Assembly: GCA_903919125.1 (NCBI GenBank)
Contig: CAIXGS010000052.1
Location: forward strand, 1-64,000
Length of the DNA stretch: 64,000 bases
Reading direction: 5' to 3'
DNA from: an uncultured Spartobacteria bacterium
Lineage (GTDB): Bacteria; Verrucomicrobiota; Verrucomicrobiia; Chthoniobacterales; Chthoniobacteraceae
The notes under the pieces are model-generated. The model was not told where the DNA came from and did not search any database. It saw nothing but the letters and a program-made list of their open reading frames with translations. Position 1 is the first letter of the stretch. Each line of letters opens with the position of its first letter. Positions 1 through 9,560 of this stretch are shown here, in pieces. A program made the translations under genes and the position numbers.

Positions 1-520
1 GACTAAAGACCGCAGAGCCATTGCTGCTTACCCCCATCGTGTTCGAGGTTCCGATTGCGGTCGTTACCGATAGCGCAACCTCATTCACAGAGATTGCACC
101 AGTGAAACCAGTCTGCGTCCCAGACAGTGTCAAGGCGCCGTTCACGTTAAACGTACCCGCCCCGGCAAGCGTCCCAGTGAAGGTTCCACTGTAGACTTCA
201 AGAATCCCCGAGTTGGTCACATCCCCCCCATTGAAGGTGTTCACCACTAGAAGGGTGCCATTTTGGACAACCCCACCGGAGAGCAAGTCGACGTCTGTGG
301 CTCCGTTTACATTCACGCTCCCGCCGGAGAGCGTTTGAAGGGTATTCGCGTTGCCGTTGAGGACCAACCGTCCGTTGGTGACAACGTCGCCTGTTAGTGC
401 GCCAGTCGCGGTCAATAAGCCGCCGGAGAGAGTGCCCAGCGTCGTCACACCCGTCACATTCACAGTGCCGCCCGAGACCGTGCCAAGGGTTGCATCCGCT
501 GCGAAGTTTGCAGTGCCCGT
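1..520 (-). repeat. Copy A of a long internal duplication in the giant repeat gene
   Basis: Bases 1-520 closely match 2158-2677 in the same orientation, with scattered, mostly third-position differences. The offset is 2,157 bases, exactly 719 codons, so the duplication is in frame. It probably continues left of the window. Confidence 0.85.
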
Positions 521-3500
521 TCCACTGAGGGCATTGACTGTTCCGTTTGTCAGGAACGCTAGCGCACCGTTGTTAGCGACTGCGCCAAGCGTCCGGTCGG
601 ATTCGAGAGTCAGAGTACCGGTGCTCGAGACCCCGTAGCTCAGTGTGCTGTCCACCGTCGCAGCTGAAGCGATGTTGAAGGCGCCAGTCGTATTGACGCT
701 CCCTGTTCCAAGAAGCGAGCCGCTGAAGGAACCGCCCTGAGTGCTTAGAACACTACCCAAAGCGGTCTGAAAGGTTCCCGCTTCCAGTGTGCTGACCGTA
801 ATTAGACCGTTGTTGACAAGCTCACCACTGATGACAGAGCTAAGATTGAGGGTTCCATTGACAGTCGCTGTAGCCCCATCAAACGACGTAGCGGTCGCCG
901 TGGACTGGGAAGTCACCGTGAGGTTCACGCCAGAGAGTGAGCCCATCGTCGCAGTTGATGTCGCGTTCGTGGTGGTGATCGTAAGACTTCCACCCGTCAC
1001 ATCACCCAAAGTGACACCACCCGAAAACTCGGTCACACCGGAACCTGTAAGAGTCCCCATGCTAGCAGTAGAAAGGAAGCGAAGAAGGCCGCTATTGGCT
1101 ACGTCGCCAAGCAACGCTGCGTTAGAGAACTGAGCCGTCCCTGCGTTGATCGTCAGCGCGCTGCTAGATGCGAGACTTCCTGTGATTGACAGGAAGCCGC
1201 CGTTAACCGTTGTTCCGCCTGTGTATGTGTTGACACCGGCCAATGTCAGCGAGCCCGTGCCGAGAACGATTGAGCCGTTCCCAGAAATGACTCCCGCTGC
1301 GGTCAATCCTGCCCCGTCATTGATGGTCAGGCTGTTTGCGCCCAGATCAAGAGTGCTTGCGACCGAGGAGCTGAGACTGGAAACGCTCAGGCTGTTCGCG
1401 ATACTGACCGCTGCGCTATTCGAAATTATCAGGGCTGCAGTGAGGTCCGCCCCGATGCTTGCGGATCCGCCGCTGACTTTGACGGTGCCCGCCGTGACGG
1501 CTCCATTTAAGGTAAGATTGCCGGAAGTTGTCTCAAATTTGTTCGTGGCACCCAGTGAAATAGTTCCGTTTACAGTAAGAGTCCCATTGACCGTTAGGTT
1601 CGTAGCGGTGCCGGTGATAGAGCTGGTTGAGAGGGAATCAGAAAGTACCGACACCTTGGAATCACCGGTCAATGTCAGCAACCCACTCAGGGAATTATCT
1701 CCGCTATTACTTACCAAGGCACCAGAGCCGGAAGTACCGGAAATGGATATGGCATTTGTAAGTTGGATATTGTTCCCGAGAGCAAGGGAGGCTCCGTCTG
1801 TTACGGACACGTCGCCTACCGAGAGAGCCTGGCTTCCAGTGACGAGCAATGTACCTGCGGCAAGTGTCGTATTACCGACAAAGTCACTCGCGCCACTCAG
1901 CGTCAATGCGCCTGAACCAGATTTTACAAGGGTGATTCCACCGGTGAGACTCCCACTAAAGGTGGTGTCACTGCCGAGGCCGCCCACATTCACGTTCGAC
2001 GACGTACCGATTATAACGCCAGCGCCGCTCAACGCGCCGAACGTTGAAGTCCCGGACGAGAGCGTGAAATTGCCGGCCCCCGAGAGTGTACCCACCGTCG
2101 CCGCAGCCTGGAAGGTTACAGCGCCTTCGTTCGTCAGGCTGGTCAGTGTCACTTCTGGACTAAAGACCACAGAACCACTGCCGCTTACCGCCATTGTGTT
2201 CGACGTTCCGATTGCAGTCGTTACCGACAGCGCCACGTCATTCACAGAGATTGCGCCACTGAAACCAGTCTGCGTACCGGCCAGAGTCAGGTCGCCGTTG
2301 ACGTTAAACGCGCCAGCCCCGGCGAGCGTCCCAGTAAAGGTTCCACTATAGACGTCAAGAATCCCTGAGTTCGTCACATTCCCCCCATTGAAGGTGTGCA
2401 CAGTAAGATATGAACCATTCTGCACAACTCCACCAGAGAGCGTGACGACATCCGTGGCTCCGTTCACGTTCAGTGACCCACCGGATACAGTCTGAAGAGT
2501 GTTTGCATTGCTGTTGAGGATCAACTGTCCGTTGGAAACAGTGTCACCCGTCACAGTACCATTCGCGGTCAGCAAGCCGCCGGAGAGAGTGCCCAGCGTT
2601 GTGGCGCCCGTCACATTCACAATGCCGTCGGAGATCGTGCCAACGGTTGCATCGGCTACGAAATTAGTGGTGCCGCTTCCGCTAATAGAGCCAATTGCTG
2701 CACTTGCACCGAGGAAATTGGCGTAGGCACCGGAAGAAACGATAAGATTCCCGCTGGCACTGAGTGAACCTGTCGAAGCAATCGTGAGCGAGCCGCTATT
2801 GACTGTCGTGTCGCCCGAATAGTCGTTTTGACCGGAAAGAGTCGAGATCCCAGTCGAAGTCAACGTCGAAGTCAAAGTACCGGCGCCAGTAAGGCGTGCA
2901 GAAACCGTTGCGTCAGACAGCGTGAAACCTGTCCCTGACAGGGTTCCTGAGCTTACGGTAGCGCTTGTGATGGAGACGAGAGCCACACTTTGGGTGGTGG
3001 CACCGAGATCCAGCACGGTGGACGCACCGGTTACGGTAAGATCGCCCGAAGCGAGTGAACCTCCTGAGAGGATAAGCAGCGATCCTCCAGTCACGAAGGT
3101 GGCTGCAGTTGAGTCATTGGCACCAGTGAAAGTGAGTGCGCCATCGCCGGATTTTGTGAAGTCAAAGCTTCCGCTCATCGCGCCGAGAGCCACGGAGGCA
3201 TAGGAGCCTACGCTGAGTATTGGCGCCACGGTAAGTGTCGTCGCACCGAAAGTAATCCCCTGCACCGTACTACTGGTCGCGCCGGCAGCCGCAACGACCT
3301 GAAGGTCGCTTCCTAGCGAAAGTGCTCCAAGCACCTGAGTGAGAGTGCCCCCCACAATTAGAGAGGACACACCGGAAACACCGAGAGTGTGCTGGGCCGC
3401 CATCTGGGTGGGAGCTGAAAGCGAAAGCGTCCCTCCGTTGAGAGATATGGGGTTGACGGCGTCGCCAAGAGCGAGGGAATTTGCGATCTCCAAAATGCCA

Positions 3501-6500
3501 GCGCTGATGTTGATCCCGTTAAAGACCGCTCCGGTGGAATCTCCGGCCAGCACCTGCGTGCCCGTACCAGTTTTATAAATCGCGGCGACACCATTAGCAG
3601 TCATACTCCCGCTATAGGTCACGCTGTCGGTGCCGCTCAACACGAGGTCATAGGTGTAGATGTTAATGAGGCCCTGACTTCCGCCGGCAAGTGCCCCGCC
3701 CGACAGGGACGCGACGGTGGTATCCGTGGAAAGATTGAACGTGGGGCTAGCGACGGAGGCGTCGAAGATGATTGCGTTTGAGGCACCCACTGCGGTCGCG
3801 GCCCCTATGTCGAGAGTCCCGCCCTTCAGTAGAATGCTGCCCGTGAAGGCTGTGTTGCTGCCATTGAGCGATACTGTGCCAGGGGTGGTGTCCTTGACGA
3901 CCTGCCCAGATCCCGTGAGGTCGGCGGCGTAATTGCCAGCGGACAACGTGAGGTTGCTGAAGTTAAGCGTCCCGTTCTGGATAGTCCCCCCATTAAGGAT
4001 GGCCGAGCCCACGCTTTGGACGACCCCACCCAAGTCGAGCGCGCCTGCCGTCACGTTTACTGTGCCGTCGAAGCTATTGCTGCCCCCGACCGAAAAAGAA
4101 TTGTTCGCTACGGTAAATGTCTGGGTACCGCCACCAATGTTGAGGTAAGAGCCGGTGCCGCCCGAAATCACACCGCTGTAAGTCCCGCCACCTGAAAGAG
4201 TGAGGCTACTCGAGATCACAGTCAACCCGCTCCCGCTCAAGCTTGTAATACTGGTCGTGCCGCTGGTCGCGCTATACAACAGCGTGCCACCGTTGCTTAC
4301 AGCGCCGAATGATCCATCTGCCGCAGAGAAAACTGCTGAACCCGAGGTGACGGTCAAGGAGTTGTTCCCTGCAAGCGCACTGTTAATTGTCAACTGACCG
4401 CTGCTCACGTTCAGTGCGCCGCTGTAGCCGCTCAGCGTGCTGCTGGATGCCGCAGTTAACACCCCACTCGAGTACAACGACCCGGCTCCCGTCAAGGTGC
4501 CGACAAAAGTACCATTGGTAACATTCAGAGTGCCATCATTAGTGATGTCTGCCCCATTGAGCGTGGTGATCGCTGCAGATACCCCGGATCCCAACACAAG
4601 GCTTCCAAGCGACGATGTTCCAATCGCGTTTCCGTCACCGCTCAGCGTCAATGAACCGCCGCTCAGCGTCGTCAAGTACGCCGTACCCGCACTCATATTC
4701 ACTGTCCCCGAAGTCAAAGTCGTCAACAAGAGGTTGGCCCCATTGTCAAAACTCGTTATGCCAGCGCCGCTCAAAGCTCCAATGGCGACAGAACCGCTGC
4801 TCGCACTGAAGGCTAGGCTCCCATCGTTGTTCACGTTTCCAAGCGAACCCGCCGAGGTCGCAGTCGTTCCAAACGTCGCAGAGAACGTCGCCGAACCTCC
4901 AGAGGAAATGTTCAGCCCGTTACCGCCGCTTAGCAGCGCATCCACCGTCAGAGTCCCCGTGCCCACGTTCACCGTTCCGCCGTAGCCGCTCAACGAACCC
5001 GTCGCGTCCAAAGTCAACGACGCCGCGCTGCTCAAGCTCAACGAGCCCACGCCCGTCAACGCCCCGGTGAAGACCCCGCCGCCAGTCGTGAACGCGCTGT
5101 TTGCCACCAACGTCCCACCCGTGAGCGTTCCGATAGTCAGCGTCCCGTTGTTGGTCAACAATCCGGCATTCAGAGAGCCTGTCAGTGTGAACGAACCGGA
5201 GTTCGTCGCGCTGCCACTGTTGAATGCGCCGAGCGTCGCAGTTCCGCTATTGCTGATTGAGCCACCACTCAAAGTCGCAACCGTTAAGTTCCCCGTGTTC
5301 GTTGCCGCGCCGCCGCTGAGGGTCGTCACGGTGGCTATGCCACTGTTGGAAAGTGTACCCGTCGAGGAAAGCGTAGTGATCGTCGCAGCACCCGCGTTGG
5401 TCAAAAGCCCAGCCGATTGAGTCGTGGTCGTCAAAGAGCCCGTGCTATTGTTCACAACCGCACCGCCACTCAGAGTCGTCAACGTCAACGTGCCGCTGTT
5501 GGCAACTGCGCCGCCGCTGACCGTGGTCACCGCCGCACTCGCGACGGAAGCCAAGGACAACGTACCGCCACTTTGCGTGGTCAACGCCGTAGAACCGGCG
5601 CCGGATAACCTCAGAGAACCGCCGCCCAAAGTGGTCACGGCGTTCGTTGTCGCGCCGCTTAGTGTGATCGAGCCGTCGTTAATTGTTGTGAGATAGGCGG
5701 AACCCGCTACCACCACCGTGCCGCTGTTGATGGTTCCCACATTCGCCACACCCGAGAAATTCGTGACGCCCGTAGCACCAGTAATTGACGTCGCCGTGGA
5801 AGATCCACTTGTCGCGAGGAAGTTGAGGATGCCGCCGTTGTTGACGATAGAGTCGAGCGTATTTGCGTTGGTCACATTGACCGTCGCGCCGGAGGAAAGG
5901 GTCAAGTCGTTGGTGTCTCCGAAGTAACCGGTCACGTTTAATTTACCGGCCGTGACAAAGGTGGTTCCTCCATTGGACAAGGAGCCAGAAATCACCAAAG
6001 TCCCCGCACCAGATTTGGTGAAGTCGTAAGAAGATGCGCCGTCCGTGACGGTTCCCCCAACAGTGAGGCTGCCTGCAGCAACATTCAAAGTGATGCTGTT
6101 CATCAAGTAAGCAGAACTCGCGCTGAGCGTGCCACTGTTCGTCCCCACGAACCCGAAACTTCCCGCCCACACGGACGCATTGCTCACAGTCAACCCAGAG
6201 GAGGCAAAGTCCAGAGAACCGCCGTTGATCGTCAACGAGCCGCTGCCCAACGCAGAGGCGTTCCCGATATTTAACAGACCCGCCGCCAGAGTACCTGACG
6301 TGAATGTGTTTGCGCCGCTCAAAGTCAGCGCACCCGCCCCAGACTTGGTCAAATCACCTCCCGAGACGACCGAACTCACGGCTAAAGTGCCAGCGGAAAC
6401 GTTCAAGGTACTGCCGCTTGTGTCGAGATTGAGCGTGCCGCCCGTGATGGAGCCGCTGGAAGTGGATGTCACCTGTTTCCCGGAGGAGAGCGTGAGCTCG

Positions 6501-9118
6501 CCGCCGAGCGCCAAGGTGCTGCCATTCACAGCGAGACTGCCACTAAGCGTCGCACTGGAGTTGGAGAGGTAGAGGGAGCCGCCGTTCGCAGCGAGATCGG
6601 TGCCGAGCGAGGCAGAGCTGAGTTGCAAAGTTCCGGCGCTGGTCTTAGTGAGCGTTCCCCCGGTGATCTGGGAGTTTACGAGCAACAGGCTGCCGCTCCC
6701 CACAGAGAACGTGTTGCCGGCTGTCGCCAAAGTGAGCGTGTCGGCGTCGATTAAGCCGCCTGTCGAGGAGACGGCGGTCGCGGAGCTGAGGACAAGCGTG
6801 CCAGCGGAATAGATGGTGCCACCTTTCACAGCGAGGTTACCGTTGAGGCTCTCAGTGGTGCTACTGAACTCGATGGAACCGGCGGTCGCGGTTAAGTTAC
6901 TGTATACGGTATCAACCGTAAGTGTGAGGGAACCGGTGTTTGTTTTGTTGAAAGTCCCAGAAGCGAGCGTCGAATTGATGGTCAAGAGCGAGCCGGCGCT
7001 CACGTCGAGTGTACTGGTCCCAAGAGAAGCGAGGGAGCCACCATTGACTGTCCCGCCACCATTGGAGGTGAGGCCTTTGGCATTAGCAATGCTGAGCGTG
7101 TCGGTGACATTAACGATGCCAGTGTTGACCGCGAGGTTGCCACTGAGTGTTGGGGCCGAAGCGGTGAAGTTTAGGGAACCCGCACTGGAAATGAAGCTGC
7201 TGAAAAGAGCGGCTGCACTAAATTCGACAGTTCCAGTGCCAACCGCTGTGAAAGTACCGCCGACTGGAGTTGAACTAATTAAGAGAAGCGAACCAGCGCC
7301 CACATTGGAGCTCATACCGGAGTTGAATGTCACATTTCCGCCAGAAATCTCGCCTCCGCCATTGGAGGTGATTTGAGAGGCCGCCCCAAAGGTTACGGAA
7401 GAGTCGATGTAGACTACGGAACCATTCACAGCCAATGCTCCGGAGTACAATGCACCACTAGTAAACCCAAGCGACCCGGCACTCACCGTGATGTTGTTGG
7501 AAATAGATTCGGCACCTAAAGTGAGCGTTCCTGCGCTGGTCTTAGTGAGGGAGCCGCCCGAAAGAGTCGAGCCGATCGACAAAAGAGAACCGGAGGCAAC
7601 GTCCACGGTCGTCCCCGCGCTATTCAAATTGAGGTTGGCGCCCGAAATCGAACCACCACCACTGGAGGAGATCTGCGAAGTTCCGCCCAAAGAGAGACTT
7701 CCCGTTGTGATTTTGACCGCTCCGCCATTCACGGCGAGACTGCCAGAAAGCGTGGTCGACCCGCCCGTGAAAGAGACGGCACCTGCGTTATCGGTGATGT
7801 TATTGGCAATGGTCGCACCACTGAGCGCGAGCGTTCCCGCGCTGGTCTTGGTGATGGTGCCGCCCGTGAGGACGTTCGAGATGGAGAGCGTCACGCCTGA
7901 AGAGACGTCGACCGAGTTGCCCGCTGCGTCGATGAGGAGCGAACCGGCACCGGTGATCGCACCGTTCGCGGAGCTCGTGATTCCCGAGGTCGAGGCCAAC
8001 GTGAGCGTAGTGCCGGAATCCAACAGCACCGTACCGCCATTTACCGCGAGACTGCCAGAGAGCGAGTTGCTAGCAGCAAACTCCAACGAACCGGCAGTGA
8101 CAGTCGTCGTGCCTGAGTACGAGTTCGAAGAACCAAAGACGAGTGTACCGACACCGGACTTGGTCACAGCACTTGTGACAGACCCACCCGTGAGCGCCCC
8201 GCCAAACGTGAGCGAACCGCCTGTCACGGTAATCACGCGAACGGCTTCCGTGGAAGCGGCGTCGAGAGTCAAATTACTGGTGCCAAGGCTCAATCCATTG
8301 GAGCCAATGTAGGAAAAGTCGCCGCCCAAACTGGTACTCACACTTGAGAGCGTCACATTCGCACCAGAACTATTACCCACAGTGCCACCGAGGATAATGA
8401 ACTTCCCTGTACCCGAGGCTCCATTTTTTTGAAGTGACAGACTTCCGGCCGCAAGGGTGAGCCCCCCCGAGAAAGTGTTAGAACCAGCAGTCCCCCCGAT
8501 CACCAAAAGACCAAACCCATCCTTCGTCAAGGTGGCAGAAGCTCCCCCAGACACCAGTCCGGACAATGTGATTTTGTCCGTGCTGTTGTTTGCTGAGAAA
8601 GTCTGCAAACCAACCAAGTCTAGATCGGAAGAAATTGCGAGTGCTCTCTGAGCGCTGGTTCCGCTAGTCAGAACGCCGAATCGAACACCCGAACCCAGAG
8701 CCAAAGAGCCGCCAGAGAAGGTCAAAGTAGAATTCGCCGTAGCTTGAGCGGTGTCATCGATCACGATTGAGGCTGCACTCCCAGATCCAACCAGAGATAT
8801 CGTCAGATTCGTGTAGGAAGGCGACAACCCAGATCCATTAGGATTGAATTCGAGGCTTTTGTTGGAATCAGGGGCCGTTGACCAATTGGACGACACAGAA
8901 TAGGTGCCACCCGAGGCGAGCCCCACCCACACACTCGCCGCCATCGCCGCTGGGCCCTGCAAGAAAACAATCAGCGCGGTCAGGATCGCGAACACTCGAG
9001 AGATCAAACCGTGCCTGTGAGGCTCAACGCTGTTGCCAATCGCCAAGGAATTCTGCTCTTCGAAAGAGGACATTGAAACAGAATTTTGGACCCGTGATTT
9101 ACGAAACATCTTTATCAT
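1..9118 (-). CDS. Giant secreted autotransporter-type beta-strand (PATR) repeat protein, C-terminus beyond window
   Basis: A single frame stays open on the minus strand from the ATG at 9116-9118 to the left edge: 3,039 codons with no stop. The product has a roughly 40-residue basic/polar leader, a hydrophobic stretch (FAILTALIVFLQG) and an AMA-A cleavage site, so it is exported. The rest is Gly/Ser/Thr/Asn-rich with recurrent units such as 'LTKTSAGTLTL' and 'NTYTGGTTVNGG', the pattern of passenger-associated transport repeats (PF12951) that fold as a beta-helix. The function is probably a surface adhesin or matrix protein. The anchor (beta-barrel or PEP-CTERM) would lie left of the window and is not seen. 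Two in-frame ATGs lie 9 bases apart at the start. A GGGGAG sits about 15 nt upstream, too far for a typical RBS. I followed the frame by eye over the whole length and it remains in register at both ends. Confidence 0.9.
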   Translation of the reverse strand, partial: MIKMFRKSRVQNSVSMSSFEEQNSLAIGNSVEPHRHGLISRVFAILTALIVFLQGPAAMAASVWVGLASGGTYSVSSNWSTAPDSNKSLEFNPNGSGLSPSYTNLTISLVGSGSAASIVIDDTAQATANSTLTFSGGSLALGSGVRFGVLTSGTSAQRALAISSDLDLVGLQTFSANNSTDKITLSGLVSGGASATLTKDGFGLLVIGGTAGSNTFSGGLTLAAGSLSLQKNGASGTGKFIILGGTVGNSSGANVTLSSVSTSLGGDFSYIGSNGLSLGTSNLTLDAASTEAVRVITVTGGSLTFGGALTGGSVTSAVTKSGVGTLVFGSSNSYSGTTTVTAGSLEFAASNSLSGSLAVNGGTVLLDSGTTLTLASTSGITSSANGAITGAGSLLIDAAGNSVDVSSGVTLSISNVLTGGTITKTSAGTLALSGATIANNITDNAGAVSFTGGSTTLSGSLAVNGGAVKITTGSLSLGGTSQISSSGGGSISGANLNLNSAGTTVDVASGSLLSIGSTLSGGSLTKTSAGTLTLGAESISNNITVSAGSLGFTSGALYSGALAVNGSVVYIDSSVTFGAASQITSNGGGEISGGNVTFNSGMSSNVGAGSLLLISSTPVGGTFTAVGTGTVEFSAAALFSSFISSAGSLNFTASAPTLSGNLAVNTGIVNVTDTLSIANAKGLTSNGGGTVNGGSLASLGTSTLDVSAGSLLTINSTLASGTFNKTNTGSLTLTVDTVYSNLTATAGSIEFSSTTESLNGNLAVKGGTIYSAGTLVLSSATAVSSTGGLIDADTLTLATAGNTFSVGSGSLLLVNSQITGGTLTKTSAGTLQLSSASLGTDLAANGGSLYLSNSSATLSGSLAVNGSTLALGGELTLSSGKQVTSTSSGSITGGTLNLDTSGSTLNVSAGTLAVSSVVSGGDLTKSGAGALTLSGANTFTSGTLAAGLLNIGNASALGSGSLTINGGSLDFASSGLTVSNASVWAGSFGFVGTNSGTLSASSAYLMNSITLNVAAGSLTVGGTVTDGASSYDFTKSGAGTLVISGSLSNGGTTFVTAGKLNVTGYFGDTNDLTLSSGATVNVTNANTLDSIVNNGGILNFLATSGSSTATSITGATGVTNFSGVANVGTINSGTVVVAGSAYLTTINDGSITLSGATTNAVTTLGGGSLRLSGAGSTALTTQSGGTLSLASVASAAVTTVSGGAVANSGTLTLTTLSGGAVVNNSTGSLTTTTQSAGLLTNAGAATITTLSSTGTLSNSGIATVTTLSGGAATNTGNLTVATLSGGSISNSGTATLGAFNSGSATNSGSFTLTGSLNAGLLTNNGTLTIGTLTGGTLVANSAFTTGGGVFTGALTGVGSLSLSSAASLTLDATGSLSGYGGTVNVGTGTLTVDALLSGGNGLNISSGGSATFSATFGTTATSAGSLGNVNNDGSLAFSASSGSVAIGALSGAGITSFDNGANLLLTTLTSGTVNMSAGTAYLTTLSGGSLTLSGDGNAIGTSSLGSLVLGSGVSAAITTLNGADITNDGTLNVTNGTFVGTLTGAGSLYSSGVLTAASSSTLSGYSGALNVSSGQLTINSALAGNNSLTVTSGSAVFSAADGSFGAVSNGGTLLYSATSGTTSITSLSGSGLTVISSSLTLSGGGTYSGVISGGTGSYLNIGGGTQTFTVANNSFSVGGSNSFDGTVNVTAGALDLGGVVQSVGSAILNGGTIQNGTLNFSNLTLSAGNYAADLTGSGQVVKDTTPGTVSLNGSNTAFTGSILLKGGTLDIGAATAVGASNAIIFDASVASPTFNLSTDTTVASLSGGALAGGSQGLINIYTYDLVLSGTDSVTYSGSMTANGVAAIYKTGTGTQVLAGDSTGAVFNGINISAGILEIANSLALGDAVNPISLNGGTLSLSAPTQMAAQHTLGVSGVSSLIVGGTLTQVLGALSLGSDLQVVAAAGATSSTVQGITFGATTLTVAPILSVGSYASVALGAMSGSFDFTKSGDGALTFTGANDSTAATFVTGGSLLILSGGSLASGDLTVTGASTVLDLGATTQSVALVSITSATVSSGTLSGTGFTLSDATVSARLTGAGTLTSTLTSTGISTLSGQNDYSGDTTVNSGSLTIASTGSLSASGNLIVSSGAYANFLGASAAIGSISGSGTTNFVADATVGTISDGIVNVTGATTLGTLSGGLLTANGTVTGDTVSNGQLILNSNANTLQTVSGGSLNVNGATDVVTLSGGVVQNGSYLTVHTFNGGNVTNSGILDVYSGTFTGTLAGAGAFNVNGDLTLAGTQTGFSGAISVNDVALSVTTAIGTSNTMAVSGSGSVVFSPEVTLTSLTNEGAVTFQAAATVGTLSGAGNFTLSSGTSTFGALSGAGVIIGTSSNVNVGGLGSDTTFSGSLTGGITLVKSGSGALTLSGASDFVGNTTLAAGTLLVTGSQALSVGDVSVTDGASLALGNNIQLTNAISISGTSGSGALVSNSGDNSLSGLLTLTGDSKVSVLSDSLSTSSITGTATNLTVNGTLTVNGTISLGATNKFETTSGNLTLNGAVTAGTVKVSGGSASIGADLTAALIISNSAAVSIANSLSVSSLSSSVASTLDLGANSLTINDGAGLTAAGVISGNGSIVLGTGSLTLAGVNTYTGGTTVNGGFLSITGSLASSSALTINAGTAQFSNAALLGDVANSGLLRFLSTASMGTLTGSGVTEFSGGVTLGDVTGGSLTITTTNATSTATMGSLSGVNLTVTSQSTATATSFDGATATVNGTLNLSSVISGELVNNGLITVSTLEAGTFQTALGSVLSTQGGSFSGSLLGTGSVNTTGAFNIASAATVDSTLSYGVSSTGTLTLESDRTLGAVANNGALAFLTNGTVNALSGTGTANFAADATLGTVSGGTVNVTGVTTLGTLSGGLLTATGALTGDVVTNGRLVLNGNANTLQTLSGGSVNVNGATDVDLLSGGVVQNGTLLVVNTFNGGDVTNSGILEVYSGTFTGTLAGAGTFNVNGALTLSGTQTGFTGAISVNEVALSVTTAIGTSNTMGVSSNGSAVFS
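2158..2677 (-). repeat. Copy B of the long internal duplication
   Basis: Partner of bases 1-520. Shared landmarks on the + strand include 'gactaaagac' at both left ends and 'ttccccccattgaaggtgt'-type sequence about 230 bases in. Similarity fades after about 2680. Confidence 0.85.
5105..5510 (-). repeat. Tandem array of about eight 16-residue units inside the giant gene
   Basis: The encoded protein shows consecutive units of about 16 residues (48 bases), for example SNSGIATVTTLSGGAA, TNTGNLTVATLSGGSI and SNSGTATLGAFNSGSA. The regular T-L-S-G-G turn pattern fits one rung of a beta-helix per unit. Units have diverged at the DNA level, so this is an old expansion. Confidence 0.7.
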
Positions 9119-9560
9119 GACTAGAAAGTTAGGCTCCCCTCACAAGGCATCTATTTCACCAAGGTTAGTTGGCTCTAGATCAGTTAATGGAAGACAAGTG
9201 GATCGACTTCCATTAGCTGGAATCACGCCAAATCGCTATATTTTTCCCAAATCTTAAAGGAGGACAAAAGCTCCTGCTCACGCCTCAGCTTTAATCATCC
9301 CAATACAAAATGATTCATGCAGCACAAAGCATGTGACTGGAAAAATTTTCCGCCTTTCCCCATCGCGCGGCGTTATTTTCTCTACAGAAACGGGCTAACC
9401 TTTCCCGCTTAAGTTATTTTCTGCAGACGATGCGCCCTTCACCTTAACGATCTCAAAGCAATTTTAGGTTGGAAGCCGAGACCTAGACACGGAACACAAC
9501 ATTTCCTCGTGATTCTCTCGGAGTTCTTGGTTAAGACTCCTTCACACACACAAACCTCCC
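9119..9560. other. Divergent intergenic region between giant repeat gene and peroxidase gene
   Basis: This 442-base gap must hold both divergent promoters. I see no recognisable gene. It contains a 13-bp inverted repeat, GGAAAAATTTTCC (9339-9351), and a leader hairpin at 9520-9540. It is more AT-rich than the flanking genes. No convincing -35/-10 pair can be assigned by eye. Confidence 0.5.
9520..9540 (+). promoter_or_regulatory. Stem-loop in leader of the glutathione peroxidase gene
   Basis: GGAGTTCTT (9520-9528) pairs with AAGACTCC (9533-9540) around a GGTT loop, with one bulged T. It lies 20 bases before the ATG at 9561, where it could affect translation. No known riboswitch class is recognised. 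Confidence 0.35.

Noticed and set aside
5105-5510. Regular repeats considered as a CRISPR array
   Set aside because: Repeats are coding, in frame, diverged and without distinct spacers.
351-8651. Series of + strand open frames (95-401 codons) with Val/Pro/Ala-rich products
   Set aside because: They are antisense to the continuous minus-strand giant gene, and their biased composition is the complement of its Gly/Ser/Thr repeats.
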